A stretch of DNA of 64,000 nucleotides from Bradyrhizobiaceae bacterium PARB1 (lineage in GTDB: Bacteria > Pseudomonadota > Alphaproteobacteria > Rhizobiales > Xanthobacteraceae): assembly GCA_002256345.1 (NCBI GenBank), contig NKIY01000001.1:760194-824193 (forward strand), given 5' to 3'. Shown piece after piece: positions 42,264 through 51,074 of this stretch. The notes under the pieces are model-generated. The model ran no database searches. It worked only from the letters and a program-made list of their open reading frames with translations, and was not told where the DNA came from. Both the position numbers and the translations under genes were made by a program. The stretch's first letter is position 1. Each line of letters starts with the position of its first letter.

Positions 42264-42280
42264 TGTCCGCACCATGGACA
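42264..42280. promoter_or_regulatory. 17-bp palindromic operator, copy 1
   Basis: TGTCCGCACCATGGACA: TGTCC and GGACA arms, related to the copies at 42302 and 44332. Proposed site for the IclR-type regulator encoded at 43399. Confidence 0.55.
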
Positions 42281-42301
42281 GATCGTGCCCGCTCTGGCGG
42301 A

Positions 42302-42318
42302 TGTCCGCGCCGCGGACA
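42302..42318. promoter_or_regulatory. 17-bp palindromic operator, copy 2
   Basis: TGTCCGCGCCGCGGACA: perfect 7-bp arms around GCC, the best of the three copies, 91 bp before the dioxygenase start. Confidence 0.6.
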
Positions 42319-42408
42319 CCTTAGGCAGGCAGCCTCCCAAGCCAGGCATCCGAGGCATAGGTTCGTGTAAACCCGGCTTCAGCGCTGGACAATCAGAAGG
42401 AGTTTGGG

Positions 42409-43392
42409 ATGGAATTGAAGTCGCTGGGATATATCGGTATCCGCTCCTCCCGCCTGGACGACTGGTCAAGCCTCGCGAGCGGACTGCTGGGGATGCAGCA
42501 GATCGATCGGGGGGCGAAGGTTCGTGCCTTCCGGATGGACGACCGGAAGCAGCGGCTTGTGGTAAGTGGTGAGGAGGGGGATGGCCTGGCTTTTCTCGGT
42601 TGGGAGGTCGCGTCGAAAGCCGATCTTCTGGCATTGGCTGCCCGCCTGGAAGCGTCCGGAACGCGCGTCACCGCGCATCCTGCATCGGTGGCAGACGAGC
42701 GTCATGTCACCGATCTCATCTCTTTCAAGGATCCCGGCGGTAACACCGTCGAGGTTTTCTGGAAACCGCATATCGCAATCGAGCCGTTCATTCCGGGGCG
42801 TCCCATCTCCGGTTTCCGGACGGGCCCATTGGGCATGGGGCACGCGGTGATCAATGTCGCCGACATTGCTCCGATGCTGACCTTCTATCGCGACATTCTG
42901 GGTTTTCACGTCAGCGATTTCGGCCATGCGCCTTACAAGCTCTATTTCTTCCACCTCAATGGCCGTCACCACAGCTTTGCGATGGTCGAGTCTGGAAAGC
43001 AGAGCCTGCATCATTTCATGGTCGAACTCGGATCTCTGGACGACATCGGCCAGGGATACGATCTGGCGCAGCAGGAGGACGGGCGCGTCGCCTACACGCT
43101 CGGGCGTCATACCAACGACCATATGACCTCATTCTACTCACACACTCCGAACGGGTTCTTCATTGAATACGGCTGGGGTGGACGCACGATCGATCCCGAC
43201 ACCTGGGAGCCGCACGAAACCTTCGACGGACCCAGCCTCTGGGGTCACGAGCGCCTTTACATGCCGGAGGAACAGCGCGCGCGGCTCAGGGATATGCGCC
43301 TCGACGCAGCGGCTCGCGGTGTACGCGTGCCAAATCCGGTTTTGCCCGCGATCGACTGCCCGTGGCTGGATTCGGTCATTCGACGCGAATAA
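42409..43392 (+). CDS. Type I (VOC) extradiol ring-cleavage dioxygenase
   Basis: 327 residues forming two VOC modules (about 5-125 and 143-265), the plan of 2,3-dihydroxybiphenyl 1,2-dioxygenase (BphC). The Fe(II) ligands expected in the second module are visible: His in LGMGHAVINV, His in SLHHFMVEL, Glu in GFFIEYGWGG. Second-sphere catalytic His and Tyr residues are seen in GRHHSFAM and HTNDHMTSFYSHTP. It should open catechol-type rings next to the hydroxyls (meta cleavage). It faces away from the FAH gene and is followed convergently, 6 bp on, by an IclR gene. The cluster holds a second, unrelated dioxygenase at 46542. Confidence 0.88.
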   Translation: MELKSLGYIGIRSSRLDDWSSLASGLLGMQQIDRGAKVRAFRMDDRKQRLVVSGEEGDGLAFLGWEVASKADLLALAARLEASGTRVTAHPASVADERHVTDLISFKDPGGNTVEVFWKPHIAIEPFIPGRPISGFRTGPLGMGHAVINVADIAPMLTFYRDILGFHVSDFGHAPYKLYFFHLNGRHHSFAMVESGKQSLHHFMVELGSLDDIGQGYDLAQQEDGRVAYTLGRHTNDHMTSFYSHTPNGFFIEYGWGGRTIDPDTWEPHETFDGPSLWGHERLYMPEEQRARLRDMRLDAAARGVRVPNPVLPAIDCPWLDSVIRRE

Positions 43393-43398
43393 GACCGA

Positions 43399-44232
43399 TC
43401 AACCGCCGGAGCGCAGGCTCTGATCGCGCGCGGTAATTTTCCGCGCCGCATCGCTCATTGTCTCGTAAAACTGTTCGATGCCTTCGGCCAAGGTCATCGC
43501 CTTCGTGATCCAGATAACCGCAATGGCCCCGACCAACTCGCTGTCCGAGAAAATGGGGACAGCGATACTTGATGTGTGGCTGTTGTATTGCTCGTTGAAA
43601 CGCATGGCGAAGCCTTGCGCGCGTGTTTCGGCAATCAGCTTGTCGAGCCAGTTGCTCGAGAGAAGATAGCGCTCTTCCTCGCTTCCGTTCCTTGAAATAT
43701 CCGCGATCAATCGTGCTCGTTCGGACTCCGTACAACATGAGAGGTAGCAGCGGCCAGCCGCCGTGTGGAGCATCGGCAGATGCCGCCGGATCACACCACG
43801 ATCAATCGACAACGGGCTTCGGGGATGGGTCGATTCCTGGATCTGCATTTCGGTGCCGACGCAGACGGAAAGATCGAAGGGCCAGATGAAACGATGGCTT
43901 AGCTCGATGAGTACCGGACCTGCGGCCTGGCTGATGGAATTGACGGCATCGTATCCAATTCCGAGCGATCGAGCCTCTTGGGTGACCCGAAACCGATTGT
44001 CCGACGAACTTCGCACGATGTAACCCTCTTCCTCGAGGGTCTCGATCAGGCGGTACACCGTGGGACGCGCGAGACCGACCTGCTCGGCGATTTCGCCAGC
44101 CTTGATCCCCGCATTCCTGCTGATCAGCCGGAGAATCTTCAGCCCTCGCTGAAGCGACCGGACGCTTGACGCGTGGGTCTCCGGCTTCCTCGTGGCTTTC
44201 TCCGTATCGGTCGGGGCGTCGATCGTCATCAC
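43399..44232 (-). CDS. IclR-family transcriptional regulator 1
   Basis: 277 residues. An N-terminal winged helix (about 24-85; SLQRGLKILRLISRNAGIKA, then IAEQVGLARPTVYRLIETLE) and a C-terminal IclR effector domain (about 100-265; LPMLHTAAGRCYLSC). The domain should bind an aromatic acid or ring-cleavage product. A 17-bp palindrome 100 bp upstream of its start also occurs twice in the FAH/dioxygenase promoter, so it probably regulates itself and that pair of genes. Confidence 0.88.
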   Translation of the reverse strand: MMTIDAPTDTEKATRKPETHASSVRSLQRGLKILRLISRNAGIKAGEIAEQVGLARPTVYRLIETLEEEGYIVRSSSDNRFRVTQEARSLGIGYDAVNSISQAAGPVLIELSHRFIWPFDLSVCVGTEMQIQESTHPRSPLSIDRGVIRRHLPMLHTAAGRCYLSCCTESERARLIADISRNGSEEERYLLSSNWLDKLIAETRAQGFAMRFNEQYNSHTSSIAVPIFSDSELVGAIAVIWITKAMTLAEGIEQFYETMSDAARKITARDQSLRSGG

Positions 44233-44331
44233 GTTTTTCTCTGTCTCGGCGCGAACCTAGCAGTGGCCCCCATGAGCGACAAGGAACGCTCGGTCGCAGG
44301 GTTGGCGCCGCGATGCAACAAGGATTGGTCG

Positions 44332-44348
44332 CGTCCGTAGCGCGGACA
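44332..44348. promoter_or_regulatory. 17-bp palindromic operator, copy 3
   Basis: CGTCCGTAGCGCGGACA fits the TGTCCG-N5-CGGACA consensus of the two copies in the FAH/dioxygenase promoter with one change. It lies in the promoter of IclR regulator 1. Confidence 0.5.
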
Positions 44349-44404
44349 GTCGTGAGTTGGTGTGCAAAACCCCGCGTTCGGAACTGTAGATTGCGGCAAG
44401 ATTT

Positions 44405-45175
44405 TCAACGTTTGGTCGGACGCTTTAGTTCGGCCTCAACAGAGGCGACCGCCTTTTGCAGATTTCGCAGATAGCGTCCCGCGGCCTTCTGAGGCGCCAT
44501 CGTGGTGCTGAAGAAAATGATGTTCATGCTGCCGATGACGCCGCTCGATCCGACGATCGGCAATGCGATGGCGCTGATGTTCTTTTCGGTTTCACCGACC
44601 GACCAGGCAAAGCCGTCGCGGTTGAACTGCTCGAGGAGTCCATAGATGGCCGCTTGATCCTCGGCAAGCGCGGCGTCGGCATTTCCGGAAGCCGCAGTGA
44701 TTTCCAGCATGGTCTTGCGCACCTTTGGACGCGCGGCCGCAAGTATGGCGCGGCCCAGCGAACTCCTCAGGAATGGCCGGCGTCGGCCAATCATCGCGCG
44801 GTGAACGGAGAATGGGCTGTAAGGGTGCGTGGTTTCCCGAATGATCACGGAGCCGGAGTCGAAAACCGCAAAGTCGCTCGGCCAGGAAACCTCCTTCATC
44901 AGAGCGAACATGGCGGGAAGCGCTGCCTGGCTCATGGCGTCGCGCGCCGAGAGGCCGTCGCTCAGTTGGCGCACTTGCGGCGTCGAGCTGAACTCACCGC
45001 TGGGCTCGTCAAACGTCACGAAGCCGTCTTCGATCATGGTGTGGAGGAGGCGATAGGCCGTCGTCCTGTTGATCCCCGTCTTCCGTGCGAGGGTTTGGGC
45101 CGAGCTTGGGCCCCCGACATTCAGTTCGGACAGAATTGCAAGCCCCCTCGAAAGGGCCCGGACATTGGGATGCAT
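44405..45175 (-). CDS. IclR-family transcriptional regulator 2
   Basis: 256 residues from MHPNVRALSRGLAILSELNV. Winged helix at about 5-65 (SSAQTLARKTGINRTTAYRL) and effector domain at about 80-250 (RRRPFLRSSLGRAILAAA), the plan of MhpR-type activators. It is divergent from the solute-binding protein and meta-cleavage operon starting at 45278. A perfect TGTTCA-N5-TGAACA palindrome sits 12 bp before its start codon, so it most likely controls that operon and itself. Confidence 0.88.
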   Translation of the reverse strand: MHPNVRALSRGLAILSELNVGGPSSAQTLARKTGINRTTAYRLLHTMIEDGFVTFDEPSGEFSSTPQVRQLSDGLSARDAMSQAALPAMFALMKEVSWPSDFAVFDSGSVIIRETTHPYSPFSVHRAMIGRRRPFLRSSLGRAILAAARPKVRKTMLEITAASGNADAALAEDQAAIYGLLEQFNRDGFAWSVGETEKNISAIALPIVGSSGVIGSMNIIFFSTTMAPQKAAGRYLRNLQKAVASVEAELKRPTKR

Positions 45176-45186
45176 CGGTCGTGTCC

Positions 45187-45203
45187 TGTTCACCAGATGA
45201 ACA
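45187..45203. promoter_or_regulatory. Palindromic operator TGTTCA-N5-TGAACA
   Basis: Perfect 6-bp arms around CCAGA in the 102-bp gap between IclR regulator 2 and the meta-cleavage operon. The size and half-site form suit IclR-type dimers. Confidence 0.6.
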
Positions 45204-45277
45204 TTTTGACAATAGAGATGGCAGTTCCGGCCGCCATCCGTCAATGCGAACAAACATAAAAATCAATGGAGGAGACC

Positions 45278-46501
45278 ATGTTCATCCGCAATTTTGCACT
45301 CGCATCCACCCTTCTTGTTTCCACGGCTCTGACGACCACGGCTTGGGCGCAGTCGACGGAGAAGGCGGGTGGTATCAGCAACGGGACAGTAAAAATCGGC
45401 GTCCTCACCGACCTCAGCGGACCAGCTTCGAGCTCCAACGGCATGGGATCCGTCGTTGCCGCACAGATGGCGGCTGAAGATGCCGCGAACGGTCTCAAGG
45501 TCGAAGTGGTGTCGGCTGACCATCAGGGCAAGCCGGATGCCGGAATGGCGATTGCTGGCCGCTGGTTTGACGTAGACGGCGTCGATGCCGTGGCGGACAT
45601 GCAGGGATCGCCGATCGGTTTTGCCGTGCAAAACCTGTCGAAGCAGAAGAGCAAGATCATGCTGCTGTCGGGTTCGACGTCATCGGACTTCTCCGGAAAA
45701 CAGTGCTCGCCGCTCTCGGTGCAATGGACGGTTGATACCTACGGTCTCGCGCAGGGCGCCGCCAAGGCGATTTCCGCCGCAGGCGGCAAGAAGTGGTACT
45801 TCCTCACTGTCGATCAAGCCTATGGTCACGCACTGACGCGCGACACGATCGAGCAGGTGACGAAGAGCGGTGGCGAAGTCCTCGGTAATTCGGTCTTCCC
45901 GTCGCGCAATTCCGATTTCTCTTCCGTGCTGCTGCGTGCTCAGAGCACCAAAGCGGACGTGATCGCGATCGCATCCGCGAGCGGCGATACCGAAACGGCG
46001 ATGAAGCAGGCCGAGGAATTCGGCCTCAACGCGAGCGCCAAAATCGTACCTCTGCAGTCAACCGTGCAGGACATGAAGGGCATTGGCGTTAAGACGGCTC
46101 AGGGCGCGTACGAAGTTGCGCCGTTCTACTGGGATCGCAACGACGAAACGCGGGCCTGGGCGAAGCGGTTCTTCGAAAAGGCGAAGATCATGCCGAGCGG
46201 TTTCCATGCGGGCGTCTATTCCTCGGTCGTTCACTACTTGAAGGCCGTGAAGGCAACAGGCACGGACGACGCCAACACCGTGATGAAGCAGATGGAATCC
46301 CAGAAGGTGAACGACTTCTTCGCCAAGGACGGATACATCCGCGCCGATCGCAAGATGATCCACGACATGTACCTGCTGCAGGTCAAGAAGCCCGGCGAGC
46401 CGAAGGGTGAATGGGATCTCTACAACGTCGTTCAGACCTTGCCGGGTGAATCCCTGGCGCGGCCGCTCGCCGAGAGCGAGTGCTCGCTCGTCCAAAAGTG
46501 A
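45278..46501 (+). CDS. ABC transporter solute-binding protein, LivK/aromatic type
   Basis: 407 residues from MFIRNFALASTLLVSTALTT (GGAGGAGACC just upstream). Signal peptide to about TAWAQS, then a Peripla_BP_6 fold (TVKIGVLTDLSGPASSSNGM, ISAAGGKKWYFLTVDQAYGH, SGFHAGVYSSVVHYLKAVKA). Such proteins capture branched-chain amino acids or aromatic acids for ABC importers. No ATPase or permease gene is in the window. First gene of the meta-cleavage operon, so the ligand is probably the aromatic growth substrate. Confidence 0.9.
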   Translation: MFIRNFALASTLLVSTALTTTAWAQSTEKAGGISNGTVKIGVLTDLSGPASSSNGMGSVVAAQMAAEDAANGLKVEVVSADHQGKPDAGMAIAGRWFDVDGVDAVADMQGSPIGFAVQNLSKQKSKIMLLSGSTSSDFSGKQCSPLSVQWTVDTYGLAQGAAKAISAAGGKKWYFLTVDQAYGHALTRDTIEQVTKSGGEVLGNSVFPSRNSDFSSVLLRAQSTKADVIAIASASGDTETAMKQAEEFGLNASAKIVPLQSTVQDMKGIGVKTAQGAYEVAPFYWDRNDETRAWAKRFFEKAKIMPSGFHAGVYSSVVHYLKAVKATGTDDANTVMKQMESQKVNDFFAKDGYIRADRKMIHDMYLLQVKKPGEPKGEWDLYNVVQTLPGESLARPLAESECSLVQK

Positions 46502-46541
46502 GCGAGCGGCTGATGAGAACTTCAATGCAAGGAGATAACTG

Positions 46542-47495
46542 ATGTCTTTGGCTGTTGTTTGCGCTTCGCACACACCGTTGATGTATCGCGGTCCGGCGAC
46601 CACCGAGACCGAGCAGCGCGTCAAGGACGCTTTCTCGGATCTTGGAGTGTGGCTCCGCGATTACAATCCCGATTACATCATTCAATTCGCGCCGGACCAC
46701 TTCAACGGGTTCTTCTACGACTTGATGCCCGCATTCTGTGTTGGCGCGGGAGCGGAGTCACTTGGAGATTGGGGTGGCGGCCTCGGGCCGCTTCCCGTTC
46801 CGGAAGATACCGCCCTCGAACTCACCGACTATCTCCGTGCCGCTGATTTCGATGTCGCGCTCTCGTATCGAATGCCCGTCGATCATGGCTTCGTCCAGAT
46901 GTGGGAAGCGATGTTCGGAAATTTCCGCTCCATCCCACTTCTGCCTATTTTCGTGAACGGTGCTGCCCCTCCGCTCCCGACCTATCGCCGTACCCGCATG
47001 CTCGGCGAGGCGGTCGGCCGTTTCGCCGCCAAATCCGGCAAACGCGTGCTGTTCGCGGCGTCCGGCGGCCTATCGCACGATCCGCCGCTTCCGGACATCC
47101 GCACCGCCACCCCCGAAGTCCGTGAACGCCTGATCAACAACCGCCATCAGACGCCTGAAGCACAGAAGGCGCGTGAAGAGAAAGTGCTCGAAGCGGGCGT
47201 CCTTGCCGAGGCGGGCAAAGGCCCATGCGCGCCACTCAATCCGGAATGGGACGCGGAGTTCATGCGCATCCTTCGCTCGGGCGATTTCGTATCTGCCGAC
47301 AAGCTGGACACGGATGAAGTCCGCAAGGCGGCGGGCCGCGGAGCTAACGAAGTCCTTTCCTGGATCGCAGCATTCGGCGCCTTGTCAGCCGCCGGCGAAT
47401 ACAAGGTTGAACGTGAGTTTTACGAAGCGATCCCTGGTTGGATCGCGGGCATGGCGATGATCGCCGCACGTGGATCGGAGACGACCGCCCGCTGA
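46542..47495 (+). CDS. mhpB: Type II extradiol dioxygenase, MhpB/LigB type
   Basis: 317 residues, close in length and sequence to 2,3-dihydroxyphenylpropionate/2,3-dihydroxycinnamate 1,2-dioxygenase (E. coli MhpB, 314). Matching blocks: ASHTPL near the N-terminus, FAPDHFNGFFYDLMPAFCVG, VDHGF, RTRMLGEAVGRF, VLFAASGGLSHDPPLP, LNPEWDAEFM, IPGWIAGM. Fe(II) ligands would come from the N-terminal His region and HDP. It cleaves a catechol bearing an acidic side chain next to the ring hydroxyls. Ribosome-binding site AAGGAG precedes the start. The symbol is by similarity; the true substrate may differ. Confidence 0.85.
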   Translation: MSLAVVCASHTPLMYRGPATTETEQRVKDAFSDLGVWLRDYNPDYIIQFAPDHFNGFFYDLMPAFCVGAGAESLGDWGGGLGPLPVPEDTALELTDYLRAADFDVALSYRMPVDHGFVQMWEAMFGNFRSIPLLPIFVNGAAPPLPTYRRTRMLGEAVGRFAAKSGKRVLFAASGGLSHDPPLPDIRTATPEVRERLINNRHQTPEAQKAREEKVLEAGVLAEAGKGPCAPLNPEWDAEFMRILRSGDFVSADKLDTDEVRKAAGRGANEVLSWIAAFGALSAAGEYKVEREFYEAIPGWIAGMAMIAARGSETTAR

Positions 47496-47536
47496 CGGGC
47501 GTCTCCGCAAATCAATAAAATCGAAGGAGGTCTCCA

Positions 47537-49354
47537 ATGAGTGCGGATTTTAACACGGACGTGTTGATCATAGGTTCTGGTCCTATGGGTGCCACCACGG
47601 CGCTCGGGCTCGCCACTTACGGCGTGCGCGCGCATATGGTGTCGCGTTCTGCATGGCTCGCGGATAGTCCGCGGGCCCACATCACCAATCAGCGCGCAAA
47701 CGAAGTGTTTCGCGATCTCGGTATCGACGACGAGATCGCACGCTTTGCGAGCCACTGGGACGTGATGGGAGACACCACCTTCGCGACCAGCCTGGCGGGT
47801 CCGGAGCTGATCCGGATGCGCACCTGGGGAACGGGTGACGACCGCAAGGGCGATTATTTGAAGGCTAGCCCGTGCGGCATGGTCGATATCATTCAGCCCT
47901 TGCTCGAACCGATCTTGTTGCAGAAGGCGGCCGAACGCGGCGCAACCTTCACGTTCAATACCGAATATCTCGGCCACGAGCAGGACGACAACGGCGTCAC
48001 CGCTCGGATGCGCGATCGGCTCGATGGGCGTGAATACACGATCCGCGCGAAATACATGGTCGGCGCCGACGGCGCGCGATCTTCGGTGGTCGAACATCTC
48101 AATCTGCCGATCACGGGACAGATGGCTCGCGCCGGCACCGTCTATACAATCTTCGATGCCGACCTTTCGAAGTACAGCGCCCATCGGCCAAGCATCCTGA
48201 ACTGGATCGTGACGCCGGATGCCAGTTTCGGCGAAATCGGCATGGGCCTTCTGCGCGCCGTCCATCCGTGGACGCGATGGATCGCGGGGTGGGGCTTTGA
48301 CATCAACAAGGGCGAGCCGGACCTTTCACCGGACACAATAATCTCGAAGATCCGCATCCTGATTGGCGATCCTAAGATCGAAATCGATATCGTTCGGACC
48401 TCGCTCTGGTACGTCAACCAAGCTTACGCGACCGAATATACGAAGGGCAGGGTGCTGTGCGGCGGCGATGCGGTGCATCGCCATCCGCCGTCGAGCGGCC
48501 TCGGGATGAACACATGCGTTCAGGACGGGCATAACCTCGCCTGGAAGCTCGCATATGTCATCAAGGGCTATGCGGGACCTGAATTGCTGCAAAGCTACTC
48601 GGCGGAACGCGTTCCTGTCGGCGAGCAGATCGTCAAGCGCGCCAACCAGTCTCGTATGGACTATGCACCGCTGAATGCGTGCTTCCGCGTTCCGGAAGCT
48701 GCGAACCCTGTGGCCGCAGGCATCGCGCGCTTCCAGGATCCGGGCCCGGCGGGTGTCGCTGCGCGCCGTGCGGTGCAGGATGCACTCGATCTCAAACAGA
48801 CGGAATTCAACGCGCAGGGCACCGAAATGAACCAGCGCTACGAAAGCGGCGCTGTCCTTCCGGATGCCGATGCCGAGCCCGAGGTCTGGCGGAGAGATCA
48901 AGGTCTCTACAATCAGGCCACGACGAGACCCGGGGCAAAGATCCCGCATGCGTGGATCGTCGGAGCCGACGGCAAACGTAAATCGACCTTAGACGTCACG
49001 GGGAAGGGCTCTTTCACGGTCGTGACCGGTCTCGCGGGCGAGAACTGGACGAAGGCGGTCGAGAAATTGAACCTGCCTTTCCTACGCGTTGTGGTTATCG
49101 GAACGTCCGACCAGCAGGATCTCTACTGCGAATGGCAACGCATTCGGGAGATCGACGAGGCTGGTGCTGTGCTCGTGAGGCCGGACGGCGTCGTTGCGTG
49201 GCGCCAATCGGAAACCGTGAGTGATGAACGCGAGGCCCACGAAAAGCTCGCGAACGCTCTGCGCAAGGTTTTGGCTCGCAACGATTTCAACAATGTCGAA
49301 GCAGGCGACGCACCTCCATACCGCGAGCAGACGGACGCTCCGCTTTTTGCATAA
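47537..49354 (+). CDS. FAD-dependent phenolic hydroxylase, TfdB-like
   Basis: 605 residues with the group A motifs: GSGPMGATTALGLATYGVRA, ARY-type DG motif GADGARSSVVEHLNLP and GD motif GRVLCGGDAVHRHPPSSGLG. Features of TfdB (2,4-dichlorophenol 6-monooxygenase) are strong: PRAHITNQRANEVFRDLGI, RMRTWGTG, TEYLGHEQDDNGV, HRPSILNWIV and a thioredoxin-like C-terminal domain (about 450-600). TfdB enzymes hydroxylate phenols to catechols using NADPH. Its position after the ring-cleavage gene suggests it makes the catechol for the MhpB-type dioxygenase. EAAGGAGG-like AAGGAGG precedes the start. Confidence 0.88.
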   Translation: MSADFNTDVLIIGSGPMGATTALGLATYGVRAHMVSRSAWLADSPRAHITNQRANEVFRDLGIDDEIARFASHWDVMGDTTFATSLAGPELIRMRTWGTGDDRKGDYLKASPCGMVDIIQPLLEPILLQKAAERGATFTFNTEYLGHEQDDNGVTARMRDRLDGREYTIRAKYMVGADGARSSVVEHLNLPITGQMARAGTVYTIFDADLSKYSAHRPSILNWIVTPDASFGEIGMGLLRAVHPWTRWIAGWGFDINKGEPDLSPDTIISKIRILIGDPKIEIDIVRTSLWYVNQAYATEYTKGRVLCGGDAVHRHPPSSGLGMNTCVQDGHNLAWKLAYVIKGYAGPELLQSYSAERVPVGEQIVKRANQSRMDYAPLNACFRVPEAANPVAAGIARFQDPGPAGVAARRAVQDALDLKQTEFNAQGTEMNQRYESGAVLPDADAEPEVWRRDQGLYNQATTRPGAKIPHAWIVGADGKRKSTLDVTGKGSFTVVTGLAGENWTKAVEKLNLPFLRVVVIGTSDQQDLYCEWQRIREIDEAGAVLVRPDGVVAWRQSETVSDEREAHEKLANALRKVLARNDFNNVEAGDAPPYREQTDAPLFA

Positions 49355-49380
49355 CCCCTCGAAGGCAACTGGATAATCCT

Positions 49381-50259
49381 ATGAGCGATACACGACCGAA
49401 CAATTTTTCGAGCGTCTGGGCCGATCTGAAGGGCGTCTCCTTCAAGCAGCACTTCATCGACGCGGGCGGGATCCGAACCCGATGCATGGAATCCGGCGAT
49501 CCGTCGAAGCCGCTGGTCCTAGCGCTCCACGGCGTCGGCGGACATGCGGAGGCGTATTCGCGCAACTTCGGACCGCACGCCGACGCCGACTTCTGGTTCG
49601 TCGCGATCGATATGCTCGGTCATGGCTGGACAGATCAGCCGCCGATCAACTACCAGGTCAAGGATTACGCCGAGCATATTCTGGCCGTCCTCAAGACCCT
49701 CGGTCGGGACCGCGCGATGCTGACCGGCGAATCCCTTGGCGGCTGGGTTTCGACTTATCTCGCCGTCCATCATCCGGAGGTCGTCGAAAAGCTCGTGCTG
49801 AACACGGCTGGTGGCTGGACCGCGCATCCGCACGTGATGGAGCGGTTGAAGACACTTTCCAACGAAGCGGCATCGGATCCAACCTGGGAGCGCATCAAGA
49901 CCCGTCTCGAATTTCTGATGTGCGACAAGAGCATGGTTTCCGACGATCTCATCGAGACGCGCCGGGCGATCTATTCCCAGCCCGGTTTCTCCGAGACCAT
50001 GAGGCGCATCATGTGCCTCCAGGAGATGGAAATCCGCAGGCCCAACATGATCACGGCCGAGCAGTACAAGTCGATCAAGGCTCCGACTCTGGTGGTCTGG
50101 ACCTCGCATGATCCCACGGCAACGCCGGAAGAGGGCAAGCAGATCGCGGACATGATCCCGGGCGCCAAGTATGTCGTCATGAACGAATGCGGCCACTGGC
50201 CCCAGTTTGAGGACGCCGAACTGTTCAATCGCATCCACATCGAATTCCTGAAGGGGTAA
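49381..50259 (+). CDS. mhpC: Meta-cleavage product hydrolase (alpha/beta-hydrolase, MhpC type)
   Basis: 292 residues. Alpha/beta-hydrolase fold with the oxyanion HGVGG segment, nucleophile Ser in GESLGGWVS, acid Asp in VWTSHDPTAT and His in ECGHWPQFED. These are positioned as in C-C bond hydrolases of the MhpC/BphD group, which split the dienoic ring-fission product into 2-hydroxypenta-2,4-dienoate and an acid. The start follows the hydroxylase stop by 27 bp and the hydratase gene follows by 8 bp. Symbol by context and similarity. Confidence 0.83.
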   Translation: MSDTRPNNFSSVWADLKGVSFKQHFIDAGGIRTRCMESGDPSKPLVLALHGVGGHAEAYSRNFGPHADADFWFVAIDMLGHGWTDQPPINYQVKDYAEHILAVLKTLGRDRAMLTGESLGGWVSTYLAVHHPEVVEKLVLNTAGGWTAHPHVMERLKTLSNEAASDPTWERIKTRLEFLMCDKSMVSDDLIETRRAIYSQPGFSETMRRIMCLQEMEIRRPNMITAEQYKSIKAPTLVVWTSHDPTATPEEGKQIADMIPGAKYVVMNECGHWPQFEDAELFNRIHIEFLKG

Positions 50260-50266
50260 GGCTGAT

Positions 50267-51052
50267 ATGGCAAATGTTGCAGAGAACATCGACGGCATCG
50301 CGAAAGCGATCCGCGAGGCCTATTCCGGAGAATCGATCCCGCCGATCAGGACGCAACTGATCTTCCAGGAAATCGACACGGCATACGCCATCCAGGAGGC
50401 CAACACTTCGCATTGGCTGGCCGAAGGACGCCGCATCGTCGGGTGCAAGATCGGCCTGACCTCGCCTGCCGTGCAAAAGCAGTTGGGTGTCGACCAGCCT
50501 GACTTTGGCATCCTCTTTGCGGATATGCAGGTCCAGGAGGACGAACCGGTCGCAAAGGGGCGGGTGCTCCAGCCCAAGATCGAGGCAGAGGTCGCGTTCG
50601 AAATGGCACGGGACATCGTCAGTGCCAATCCGACGGCAAAGGAGATTGCGGATGCAACGGCATTCGTGATGCCTGCACTCGAGATCGTCGGCAGCCGCAT
50701 CCGCAACTGGGAAATCTCGATCTTCGATACGATCGCGGATAATGCATCGTCGGCCTTGTTCGTCCTCGGCCGCAATAAGCGGCCGCTGGGCGATCTCGAT
50801 CTCCGCGAGGTCACCATGAAGATGACGCGCAATGGCGATGCGGCATCGGAAGGAAAGGGCGCCGCCTGCCTCGACAACCCGCTCAACGCGGTGGCGTGGC
50901 TCGCGGCTGAACTCGGCAAACGTGGCCGCCCGCTCCGCGCTGGCGACATTGTCCTGTCCGGTGCGCTTGGGCCCATGGTCCCAGCGAACTCGGGTGATGT
51001 TTTCGAAGCCACCATCAGTGGCCTCGGCTCGGTCAGCGCACATTTCGGCTGA
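50267..51052 (+). CDS. mhpD: 2-keto-4-pentenoate hydratase, MhpD type
   Basis: 261 residues, the family's usual length. Conserved blocks: AYAIQEANTSHW, GRRIVGCKIGLTSPAVQKQL, FGILFADMQV, PKIEAEVAFEMARDI (metal-binding Glu residues), FVMPALEIVGSRI, and the end GDIVLSGALGPMVPANSGDV. It adds water to 2-hydroxypenta-2,4-dienoate to give 4-hydroxy-2-oxovalerate. The aldolase and acetaldehyde dehydrogenase (MhpE/MhpF) that normally follow are absent from the window. Confidence 0.88.
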   Translation: MANVAENIDGIAKAIREAYSGESIPPIRTQLIFQEIDTAYAIQEANTSHWLAEGRRIVGCKIGLTSPAVQKQLGVDQPDFGILFADMQVQEDEPVAKGRVLQPKIEAEVAFEMARDIVSANPTAKEIADATAFVMPALEIVGSRIRNWEISIFDTIADNASSALFVLGRNKRPLGDLDLREVTMKMTRNGDAASEGKGAACLDNPLNAVAWLAAELGKRGRPLRAGDIVLSGALGPMVPANSGDVFEATISGLGSVSAHFG

Positions 51053-51074
51053 TCGCACAACAAAAGAGAAACTC

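Larger units (their letters stand above)
42087..42408. other. Divergent promoter region of the FAH and VOC-dioxygenase genes
   Basis: 322 bp without a supported gene. It carries two copies of a 17-bp palindrome, 42264-42280 and 42302-42318, 38 bp apart, between the leftward and rightward starts. Confidence 0.6.

Noticed and set aside
42466-43122. 218-codon minus-strand frame over the VOC dioxygenase
   Set aside because: Antisense to an extradiol dioxygenase with intact metal ligands; no domain character.
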